Of a DNA stretch of 16,011 bases, positions 1 through 5,394 are shown one piece after another. Both the position numbers and the translations under genes were made by a program. Below the pieces are notes generated by a model. The model was not told where the DNA came from, did no database searches, and worked only from the letters and a program-made list of their open reading frames with translations. Positions within the stretch are counted from its first letter, which is position 1; each line of letters begins with the position of its first letter. The stretch covers positions 1 through 16,011 of the forward strand of contig CAIVNB010000077.1 of the NCBI GenBank assembly GCA_903907175.1. Direction: 5' to 3'. The DNA comes from an uncultured bacterium. GTDB taxonomy: Bacteria; Patescibacteriota; Minisyncoccia; Phycocordibacterales; UBA9973.

Positions 1-2
1 TA

Positions 3-674
3 TTATTTATTTTGTAATTTGTTTAATATCTTCATTCTATGTTCGAAATGTGGCATATCTAATTCAATAAACTTCTCACCTTTACCATTTTTATATAACT
101 GATGTAGATATAAAGATACAGAAAAGATTTGCAGTTCTGAAAATTCGGTTTTTATTGGCAAGTGTAAAGTTTTTATAGGAAGGACAGATAAAGGGTTTAA
201 GCTTGAAGAGATAGGCATCCAATATATAACTAATGGCTCAATTTTTAATTTATTTAACTCTTTTGGTGGCTTCATTTTAAGTAGTACTTTAGTAACATTA
301 TTAGGATGTTCTACCTTTTTTGAAAATCTGATATTTAATTCATGGTCCCAATGATATTTAACAACTTCTTTTATTTCTTCTTCACTAGCATCGGATCTTA
401 ATTGCTTACCAAGTAGACTAGTCGATGCCCAATTTTTAATTTCGCATTGATATAATGTTTTGCCATCCAACATCCATTTATCCAGCCATTTTCCTTTCTT
501 CATGCCGGATACAACTGAATCTTCTAGAATTTCCACTTTGTTCTTTCTAAAATGTTTATATACTGCAGAATTTAAATCTTCACCAAGAATGGACATGATT
601 GCATTTGCATCTCCTTTGAAGGAATCTTTTTTATCGTCAAAAAAATCTAGCAATTCCTTAATATTTAATTTCAT
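3..674 (-). CDS. Hypothetical protein with PD-(D/E)XK nuclease-like motif
   Basis: A complete 223-residue protein (ATG at 674, TAA at 3-5). I do not recognise the family by name. The N-terminal half shows the residue spacing of a PD-(D/E)XK nuclease core: a helix with E32 (GEDLNSAV), then LDKWMLDG with D65 and D70, then a hydrophobic strand ending in E78-I-K80 (CEIKNW). The C-terminal half is mixed alpha/beta with no recognised motif. There is no signal peptide or membrane segment, so it is probably cytosolic. A weak AAGAAGT sits about 6 bases before the ATG. It lies on the same strand as the second nuclease-like gene (765-1244), about 90 bases downstream of it, so the two may be co-transcribed. 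Restriction, repair or another DNA-processing role is possible. That the protein is real is likely; the nuclease assignment is inferred from the motif alone. Confidence 0.6.
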   Translation of the reverse strand: MKLNIKELLDFFDDKKDSFKGDANAIMSILGEDLNSAVYKHFRKNKVEILEDSVVSGMKKGKWLDKWMLDGKTLYQCEIKNWASTSLLGKQLRSDASEEEIKEVVKYHWDHELNIRFSKKVEHPNNVTKVLLKMKPPKELNKLKIEPLVIYWMPISSSLNPLSVLPIKTLHLPIKTEFSELQIFSVSLYLHQLYKNGKGEKFIELDMPHFEHRMKILNKLQNK

Positions 675-764
675 AAAATTACTTCTTGCTTAATTGATAA
701 TAATTCTTATGGGTTACATTTGTGAATACAATTTAAGTTTACCTCTATTTGTGAAATAGCAAAA

Positions 765-1244
765 TTAAGTAAAAAGTTTACTCCAATTATCCTTATATTT
801 ATCAATATTAAAATTTGGATGCTCATTTATTCTGAAGAATCTTCTTTCAGATTTCTTTGTTTCTCCATTTCTTTTGTTACTTGATTTCCAATATAGAAAG
901 TTTTCTTCAACTCTTTTATTGAATTCATTTTTGGGAATTATATAGTAGTCTATTTCTTTCTTATCTGGATTTGATGAAATGGCAACTAAGACATAAAAAG
1001 TATTATTATTTGATTTGCTAGTTTCTAAAGGTTTGCTACCCAAATCCCAACCGTCAGCTTTTTCAATACATCTAGTCTTAATTTGAATGTTTACTGCTTT
1101 ATCCCCATAACTTGCTAGTACATCGGTGTGTGCTGTATTTCTGAGGGTTATACTAGCAATATAACCTCTTCTAGAAAGTTCTCCTGCAACAAAATATTCT
1201 CCTGCTATTCCTGATAAAATTTTTGCTCCTGAGTTGTTTTCCAT
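765..1244 (-). CDS. PD-(D/E)XK nuclease-like small protein
   Basis: A 159-residue protein starting at the ATG at 1244 (MENNSGAKI). A longer frame from a TTG at 1340 exists but would start inside a strong hairpin and add unconserved-looking sequence, so I prefer 1244. The N-terminal core fits the PD-(D/E)XK superfamily: GE16YFVAGELSRRGY helix, then HTD41VLA, then a strand ending Q54-I-K56-T. This is the Q-x-K variant common in Holliday-resolvase-like and restriction-like stand-alone proteins. The rest (about residues 80-159) contains a beta strand (TFYVLVAIS) and a basic, aromatic C-terminal part that could bind nucleic acid. It is cytosolic, with no signal or membrane segment. It lies upstream of the other nuclease-like gene on the same strand and within the putative tRNA-Glu-anchored element. 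A role in element maintenance, defence or recombination is inference. Confidence 0.65.
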   Translation of the reverse strand: MENNSGAKILSGIAGEYFVAGELSRRGYIASITLRNTAHTDVLASYGDKAVNIQIKTRCIEKADGWDLGSKPLETSKSNNNTFYVLVAISSNPDKKEIDYYIIPKNEFNKRVEENFLYWKSSNKRNGETKKSERRFFRINEHPNFNIDKYKDNWSKLFT

Positions 1245-1323
1245 GGTAATAAAGTAGGTAGGAAGCAAAAAGCTCCCAATCAGATTGATGGATTTTAACC
1301 CACCTGTACCTGTTTCCAAGTAC

Positions 1324-1376
1324 AGCCCCGTAAAAGACAAACTCTGACTAGGAGTTCTTTATCTTTTACGGGGGCT
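1324..1376. promoter_or_regulatory. Long GC-capped hairpin ahead of the nuclease-like gene
   Basis: Left arm AGCCCCGTAAAAGA (1324-1337) pairs with right arm TCTTTTACGGGGGCT (1362-1376) with one bulged G. An inner stem AACTC (1340-1344) / GAGTT (1352-1356) closes a TGACTAG loop. There is no T-run after either arm, so it is not a classical terminator. On the minus strand it would lie in the 5' leader of the gene starting at 1244, followed by another small stem (TGTAC/GTACA, about 1304-1323). A leader regulator, operator or element-specific site are all possible. Confidence 0.5.
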
Positions 1377-1782
1377 TGCTTTCACCATGCCTTTATTGCT
1401 AAAGGTTTAGGCTACTTATGTTAAGTTGTGTGTAAATAATAGCACAACAAAGAATTTTTATGCACAAAGTTATTAACAGCTAACTTGCATATTTTTTTAT
1501 TTATTGTAAATTTTAATATGAGGTTCTTTAAATAAAGGTCGCATTATTAATAGAGTCTTTTTGACATTCCGGAGCTACGCCGAGGAAGTGTTAGGTAACT
1601 ATCTTTGTGTTTTCTTGGACAATATCGTGATATAAGGGTGTACTCAATAGATCGTTAGGGCTAACAATTAAAAGCAGTTAATTAACAATCACATTTTTTT
1701 GTGCTTGTTTAACTACTTTTGTTTGTATAGCCTTTTATTTTTGCCTAAAAGGTTATTAGCTCAAAAGTAGCATAAATCATTT
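1377..1782. other. Gene-free structured stretch in the element
   Basis: I find no convincing coding frame here. The stretch holds several inverted repeats: GTTGTG/CACAAC (1425-1448), four palindromes of the form GTTA-N(0-4)-TAAC (1469-1477, 1590-1599, 1654-1665, 1677-1686), and a GC-richer island around 1565-1590 with a TTCCGG/CCGAGGAA hairpin. A nested hairpin lies just before the next gene (listed separately). It may hold operators, a small RNA, or recombination sites of the element. No promoter could be placed with confidence. Confidence 0.4.
1713..1770. promoter_or_regulatory. Nested hairpin upstream of the 66-residue ORF
   Basis: The outer stem CTACTTTTG (1713-1721) / CAAAAGTAG (1762-1770) is perfect. 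It encloses an inner stem ATAGCCTTTTA (1727-1737) / TAAAAGGTTAT (1746-1756) with one G-T pair and an 8-base loop. The structure ends 12 bases before the ATG at 1783, so it would lie in the leader or operator of that gene. It has no T-run directly after the 3' arm. Confidence 0.45.
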
Positions 1783-1983
1783 ATGCTAGAGCATGAAGCC
1801 GTAATATCTAAGCTCCAAGAATTCTTTAGAGAGAAAAACTTTCAACTAAATAATGAAGAAATAGAAAAGATGTCTAGCCAACTTATTGGTTTGGCGTTTT
1901 TTCTAGTTCATTTTCATGTAAAAAAGAACTCTAAATTTCTAGAGCAGGTAAGTTTTGAGCTACCAGCAGAAAATTCTCCTTAG
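1783..1983 (+). CDS. Small hypothetical protein, 66 residues
   Basis: A complete small frame (ATG at 1783, TAG at 1981-1983) that I do not recognise. It is mostly helical: a charged N-terminal half (about residues 1-30, HEAVISKLQEFFREKNFQL) followed by a hydrophobic helix-like stretch GLAFFLVHFHV, then a short tail. That pattern fits a small soluble helical protein or a weak membrane helix. No clear ribosome site is seen. It is the first of three co-oriented genes that lead to the large serine recombinase, so it could be an accessory of the recombinase (for example a regulator or directionality factor), but nothing in its sequence shows this. A spurious frame is also possible. Confidence 0.45.
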   Translation: MLEHEAVISKLQEFFREKNFQLNNEEIEKMSSQLIGLAFFLVHFHVKKNSKFLEQVSFELPAENSP

Positions 1984-2029
1984 ATTTTTATTTTTTTGAT
2001 TATTAATATTAATTCGTAAAAAACAGTAT

Positions 2030-2434
2030 ATGAAAAACTCAAAAAATTATTTAGAGAAGATAAAAAAAATTAAAGGAACTGCGATAATCTACGCAAGATA
2101 TTATTTTAAGGAAACAAATAATCCATATCTTGTTAACGAGCAAGTACATGCTGGAACTTGCTACGCAATTGAAAATTTAGGCAAGCTCCCAAAGATTTTT
2201 TCGGAAGAAAATGTTTCTGGAAAGGATATTAAGAGAATTGGTATTTTAAATATATTAAATTATGTTGATTCAAATCCAGGGGAAGTCAAAGTCTTGATTG
2301 TTTCTGATATTACAAGATTATTTACTGACTCAAAGAAAGTTAGAGATTTTAGGAAGTTTTTCAAGAGAAGGGGTATAAAAATAGTTTCCTTGGTATATCA
2401 AATGTCTAAATACATAACTAAACGAGCAAAATAG
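2030..2434 (+). CDS. Stand-alone resolvase-like domain lacking catalytic serine
   Basis: A 134-residue protein that consists only of an N-terminal resolvase-type serine recombinase fold. The hallmarks are in order: IIYARYY (residues 19-25), NEQVHAGTCYA, a beta strand with IFSEENVSGKDIKR (57-69), VLIVSDITRLFTD (88-100) and RRGIKIVSLVYQ (113-124). Two key positions are changed. In the Y-x-R-x-S motif R23 remains but the catalytic Ser is Tyr25. In D-x-x-R-L-x-R, R96 remains but the second Arg is Thr99. It also has no DNA-binding or zinc-ribbon part. So it is unlikely to catalyse recombination, though the frame is open and intact. It sits about 150 bases upstream of a complete recombinase on the same strand. 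It may be a degenerate remnant, or a dimerisation partner that modulates the neighbour. Start chosen at the only ATG ahead of the fold; no ribosome site is obvious. Confidence 0.65.
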   Translation: MKNSKNYLEKIKKIKGTAIIYARYYFKETNNPYLVNEQVHAGTCYAIENLGKLPKIFSEENVSGKDIKRIGILNILNYVDSNPGEVKVLIVSDITRLFTDSKKVRDFRKFFKRRGIKIVSLVYQMSKYITKRAK

Positions 2435-2463
2435 TATTCCTAGTAGTTTTTATTGTCCTAAGT

Positions 2464-2491
2464 GGGGAGAGTCTCATTCAGTACTCTCTCC
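2464..2491. promoter_or_regulatory. Hairpin between the two recombinase-type genes
   Basis: GGGGAGAGT (2464-2472) pairs with ACTCTCTCC (2483-2491), nine base pairs with one G-T, around a 10-base loop. It is not followed by a T-run, so it is a weak candidate for termination. Its location between 2434 and the recombinase start suggests a leader or operator role. Confidence 0.4.
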
Positions 2492-2587
2492 ACAACAAGG
2501 TAGCCATTATTGATGTTTTTGGTATTTGGGTTCATTAAGAAAAATTTTGAAGTTGCAAGATTAAGAGGTTTAATTAAAGTAAAACAA

Positions 2588-4132
2588 ATGAAAAAAATTA
2601 TAAATGAAAAACCGAAGAATGATATTCACTATGTTCGTGTTTCTTCGAACGAACAAGTGTTAGGATTTAGTTTAGATAGTCAGGAGAAATATTGTGCGGA
2701 GACTTCTAAGAAAGATGGATACTCTGTGCTCGCAGTTTTCAGGGAGGAGGGTGAAAGTGCTAAAACAGCAGACAGGACAAAACTTAAAGAAATGATGCTG
2801 TTTTGTGACAAAAATAAAAAACAAATTGGTAGATTAGTTGTTTACAAGGTAGACAGACTCTCTAGGTCAGTTTCGGATTATCAAGTTTTAAAAATGTTTT
2901 TTAACAAACTTGGGATTACGGTTGTATCTGCTACTGAACACTTCAAAGATGATCCTGCTGGAAAACTAAATGAAAATATACTTTCAGCATTTGCTCAATT
3001 TGATAATGATGTTAGGTCTCAGAGAACAATTGAGGGAATGAAAGCTCGTTTGATGAAAGGTTTGTGGAGCAGTGTGGCACCTTGGGGTTATAAAAATACT
3101 CGTGATTCGGCTGATAGTAAAATTATTGCTCCTAATGAGGACAAGGCTCCTATTGTCAGAATGCTTTTTGAGAAATATTCCACTGGTAAATATACTTTTA
3201 AGGAGTTGGCAAAAATGGCAAATAAGATGGGAGTTAAAAGTATGCATGGAATGAAAATGAGTCAGCAATTAGTTGCTAAAATAATTATAAATCCAATATA
3301 TTACGGACTGATTGTTTTTTCGAAGTTTGGCATATCAACAGAAGGTACTCATGAAAGTATAATTACTGAAAAATTATTTAATCAGGCTCAAGCTGTTAGG
3401 AATGGTAATGTTGGAAAAAAACTTCCTCGTAATAGAGACAATCAAGAATATCCATTAAGAGGAGTTGTTTGTAGCGGTTGTGGTAAGAGTATCTCTGGTG
3501 GTAAGACAAGAAGTAAAACTGGAAGATATTATAAATATTACGGTTGTGTTAATAGTGAATGTGAAAAAAGGACGGCTATTAAAAAAGATGATATGGAGAA
3601 TGATTTTACAAAGTTTCTTTTAGAGCTTGTTCCAATGAGTGAATATTTTGATGTTTTAAAGGAAGCTATCAAAATAGCGCATAAAGCAGAATTTGAATCT
3701 ATTGCTCACATAGAGAGGAAAATAGAGAGGAAGACTTGTGAATTGAAAGATAAAAAAGATAAATTATTGGATTTAAGAATTAGTGGTAAATTATCTGATG
3801 ACGATTTTACTCCAGCTAATGATAAATTAAAATTTGGAATAGCTGAACTAGAAAAAGAAGCTAGTGAGTTAAATACTCCTGAGTTAGGATTGGATAACAT
3901 TATTGATTCAAGTATTGAATTTCTAAAACACCTTCCTGAAACTTGGAAAAGTTTAGATGTAAAAGATTTGAGAGTTTTAAGAGCTCTTCTTTTTCCTAGA
4001 AATTTACTATATGCTTATCCAACTATTAAAACCCCTGAAGTATGTTGTATCTACAGCATAAAACCTGAATTTATTGATGAAGAAACTCGTAAGGTGACCC
4101 TACCGGGAATCGAACCCGGATTACCGGCTTGA
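2588..4132 (+). CDS. Large serine recombinase (site-specific integrase)
   Basis: A 514-residue large serine recombinase that would cut and rejoin DNA through a 5'-phosphoserine link to integrate or excise the element. The catalytic domain (about 12-155) has Y15-x-R17-x-S19 with S19 as nucleophile and DR90LSR93. The recombinase domain (about 160-275) has PWGYKN and NPIYYG. A zinc ribbon follows (C295, C298, C320, C325). A charged coiled coil (about 368-430) and a C-terminal tail complete the family's usual order and length. The start at 2588 (MKKIINEKPKND) places the catalytic strand at the usual distance. Longer starts at 2510 or 2513 add 25-26 residues that look non-homologous. The last 12 residues (VTLPGIEPGLPA) and the TGA are read antisense through the 3' half of tRNA-Glu, which marks that tRNA gene as the likely attachment site. 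Function is firm; the target site is inference. Confidence 0.9.
   Translation: MKKIINEKPKNDIHYVRVSSNEQVLGFSLDSQEKYCAETSKKDGYSVLAVFREEGESAKTADRTKLKEMMLFCDKNKKQIGRLVVYKVDRLSRSVSDYQVLKMFFNKLGITVVSATEHFKDDPAGKLNENILSAFAQFDNDVRSQRTIEGMKARLMKGLWSSVAPWGYKNTRDSADSKIIAPNEDKAPIVRMLFEKYSTGKYTFKELAKMANKMGVKSMHGMKMSQQLVAKIIINPIYYGLIVFSKFGISTEGTHESIITEKLFNQAQAVRNGNVGKKLPRNRDNQEYPLRGVVCSGCGKSISGGKTRSKTGRYYKYYGCVNSECEKRTAIKKDDMENDFTKFLLELVPMSEYFDVLKEAIKIAHKAEFESIAHIERKIERKTCELKDKKDKLLDLRISGKLSDDDFTPANDKLKFGIAELEKEASELNTPELGLDNIIDSSIEFLKHLPETWKSLDVKDLRVLRALLFPRNLLYAYPTIKTPEVCCIYSIKPEFIDEETRKVTLPGIEPGLPA
4095..4132. other. Putative attachment-site overlap in tRNA-Glu 3' half
   Basis: These 38 bases are shared by the 3' half of tRNA-Glu (minus strand) and the end of the recombinase gene (plus strand). 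Elements that use tRNA genes usually carry a copy of the tRNA 3' end, so that the tRNA stays whole after insertion. The tRNA is intact here and its 3' end faces the element, as expected. The matching distal copy is not in the window, so the element boundary beyond this point is not proven. Confidence 0.5.
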
Positions 4133-4166
4133 AAAGCCGATGTCCTAACCGTTAGACGATAGGGCC
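4095..4166 (-). tRNA. tRNA-Glu (anticodon UUC)
   Basis: A 72-base cloverleaf. The acceptor arm GGCCCTA pairs with TAGGGTC (one G-T) with discriminator A. The D arm contains the AACGGTTAGGA core. The anticodon stem TCGGC/GCCGG holds loop TTTTCAA with anticodon TTC. The T arm is CCGGG-TTCGATT-CCCGG. The 3' end is followed by CCT rather than CCA, so CCA is added after transcription. The 3' half overlaps the recombinase gene on the other strand. Confidence 0.95.
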
Positions 4167-4182
4167 AAATAAAAACCTTAAT

Positions 4183-4210
4183 ATAATAACATTTTTTCTT
4201 AAAATTGCAA
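4183..4210 (-). promoter_or_regulatory. Likely promoter of tRNA-Glu
   Basis: On the minus strand a -35-like TTGCAA (4205-4210) is followed after 16 bases by TATTAT (4183-4188). Transcription would begin about ten bases before the tRNA. It begins right after the terminator of the gene at 4255-4638, so the tRNA seems to have its own start. Confidence 0.5.
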
Positions 4211-4211
4211 A

Positions 4212-4235
4212 AAAAGCCATCGATTGATGGCTTTT
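4212..4235 (-). terminator. Rho-independent terminator of the 127-residue gene
   Basis: AAAAGCCATC (4212-4221) pairs with GATGGCTTTT (4226-4235) around a GATT loop. Reading the minus strand, the stem is followed by a run of seven T. It lies 19 bases after the stop of the gene at 4255-4638. Confidence 0.85.
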
Positions 4236-4254
4236 GAGTGAGAGGTGATAATAT

Positions 4255-4638
4255 TTATTCACCCATATGTTTCTTTATTTTACTTACGACCCTCAGGTCT
4301 ATTCTTTTAATTGTGAGTTTATCTTCTTTTGCGGGGCCGCCGTTTCCGTTCAAGAATATTGAGAAAGTGTTGTTTGAGTAAAACTCAATTCTGATCCTAA
4401 TCAAAGGAATGTCTCCCTGGAAAAAACGCCTGACGATTTTTCCCTTTATCGACATTTTCTTATAATCTTTTAATTCTTGGTCGTTGCATTTTTGCATCAT
4501 GTCTGCAAGGGGTAGACTTGTCTTTTCAGACAAAATAGTGATTACTTCTTTTACGAAGCCTTCTTTGAAGTTTAAAACTTCATTTGCGAGAGATGTTCTC
4601 GCTTCTTCGAGTCTTGTTGGGATGGCTTTTTCTTTCAT
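4255..4638 (-). CDS. Hypothetical protein, 127 residues
   Basis: A complete frame starting at ATG 4638 that I do not recognise. The N-terminal half is predicted helical (RLEEARTSLANEVLNFKEGFVKEVITILSEK). The C-terminal half looks like beta strands (IPLIRIRIEFYSNNTFSIFLNGNG) and ends basic. There is no signal peptide or membrane segment. It is a single-gene unit: a strong terminator follows it and the next gene upstream is on the other strand. Its base composition appears somewhat richer in G+C than the adjoining genes, similar to the small minus-strand genes at 11783-12573, which could mean a separate origin. The terminator supports that it is expressed; no function can be assigned. Confidence 0.65.
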   Translation of the reverse strand: MKEKAIPTRLEEARTSLANEVLNFKEGFVKEVITILSEKTSLPLADMMQKCNDQELKDYKKMSIKGKIVRRFFQGDIPLIRIRIEFYSNNTFSIFLNGNGGPAKEDKLTIKRIDLRVVSKIKKHMGE

Positions 4639-4689
4639 AACGTATTGATTTTTAAAAGGTGAATGATTTGTTTTCTAGTTTTAAAATAC

Positions 4690-4718
4690 ACCATTTTCCA
4701 AAAAATTGCAAAAATGGT
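4690..4718. repeat. Inverted repeat upstream of tRNA-Ser
   Basis: ACCATTTT (4690-4697) and AAAATGGT (4711-4718) form a perfect 8-bp inverted repeat with a 13-base spacer, in the gap between the divergent gene starting at 4638 and tRNA-Ser. No T-run follows. It may be an operator or chance in AT-rich DNA. Confidence 0.3.
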
Positions 4719-4732
4719 AGATTATAAAGCAA

Positions 4733-4819
4733 GGAGATGTGGCAGAGTGGTTTAATGCACCGGTTTCGAAAACCGGAATACCCGAAAGGGTATCGGAGGT
4801 TCAAATCCTCCCATCTCCG
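4733..4819 (+). tRNA. tRNA-Ser (anticodon CGA)
   Basis: An 87-base class II tRNA. The acceptor arm GGAGATG (4733-4739) pairs with CATCTCC (4812-4818), with discriminator G. The anticodon stem CCGGT/ACCGG encloses TTCGAAA with anticodon CGA, reading UCG. A long variable arm (ATACCC-GAAA-GGGTAT) confirms serine. The T loop is TTCAAAT. CCA is not encoded. Confidence 0.96.
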
Positions 4820-4838
4820 CAAAAATTACAAAATTTGA

Positions 4839-4844
4839 TATAAT
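4839..4844 (+). promoter_or_regulatory. -10 box for a probably leaderless gene
   Basis: A perfect TATAAT ends 6 bases before the ATG at 4851. Transcription would then start at or next to the start codon, giving a leaderless mRNA. No ribosome site exists between tRNA-Ser and the ATG, which agrees. Co-transcription with the tRNA is an alternative. Confidence 0.5.
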
Positions 4845-4850
4845 ATAAAA

Positions 4851-5393
4851 ATGAGTAAAAATGAAGGATTAAATACAAATAATGATAAAAAGCAAGATTT
4901 TTCTGAGGAATTGGCGAAAATTGATTCCTTGAAAAGAAAAGTTCTTTTTTCATGTTTAAAAGGTGGAGGAGAATATAATTCAAAAATAACTGGTTTTTCT
5001 CACATGCTTAAACAAAAATATCCAGATCACCAAAAATACATTTTTTATCATAAATTGATTGGAAGTTCTCCTCCGAGTGATTCTACTAAATTGGATTTTC
5101 CAGACAGTGATTCAATTTATGGATTTTTACAGGGACTTTTTTTAGAATTAGAAAAAACAAAACTAGAAAAAAATATTAAAGATGATGATATTGAAAAAGA
5201 CAGAAAAGAAACAGTAGAGTTATTGCGAGGTTCTTACCCTAACTATTTTAATGAAGAGAATTTGATCAGAGAAGGTGATAAGTGGTGTGTAATACGTTTT
5301 GGAAAATGTTTGCCAATTCCAGAATGGATAAAAGAAACAGAAGATGATATCTCATATCATTCAGCTGATGATAAAAAGGATAGGTATAGATAA
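4851..5393 (+). CDS. Hypothetical protein, 180 residues
   Basis: A complete 180-residue hydrophilic protein with no signal peptide or membrane segment and no domain I recognise. It has a lysine-rich N-terminus, a helical segment (LAKIDSLKRKVLFSCL), a middle region with an aromatic stretch (KYIFYHKLIG), an acidic/basic alternating helix (about 100-125), and a C-terminal part with KWCVIRFGKCLPIPEWIKE. It starts 31 bases after tRNA-Ser, behind a TATAAT, with no ribosome site. It ends one base before the stop of the convergent flavoprotein gene, with no terminator visible between them, so the two transcripts probably overlap at their 3' ends. Function unknown. Confidence 0.65.
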   Translation: MSKNEGLNTNNDKKQDFSEELAKIDSLKRKVLFSCLKGGGEYNSKITGFSHMLKQKYPDHQKYIFYHKLIGSSPPSDSTKLDFPDSDSIYGFLQGLFLELEKTKLEKNIKDDDIEKDRKETVELLRGSYPNYFNEENLIREGDKWCVIRFGKCLPIPEWIKETEDDISYHSADDKKDRYR

Positions 5394-5394
5394 T

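Noticed and set aside
1245..1340. N-terminal extension of the nuclease-like gene from a TTG at 1340
   Set aside because: The start lies inside a strong hairpin, uses TTG, and the added residues do not resemble the conserved core that begins after the ATG at 1244.
1377..1782. tmRNA or a known riboswitch in the gene-free stretch
   Set aside because: No tRNA-like ends, no GGTTCGA loop and no recognised aptamer core were found.
2510..2587. Upstream starts for the serine recombinase
   Set aside because: They add 25-26 hydrophobic and basic residues before the catalytic strand; ATG 2588 gives the normal distance to the Y-x-R-x-S motif.
2984..3268. Minus-strand frame inside the recombinase
   Set aside because: Shadow of a well-supported gene; no family features and Cys/His/Ser-rich composition typical of antisense frames.
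4801..4983. Minus-strand frame overlapping tRNA-Ser and the next gene
   Set aside because: It overlaps a certain tRNA and a plus-strand gene start; composition is not protein-like.
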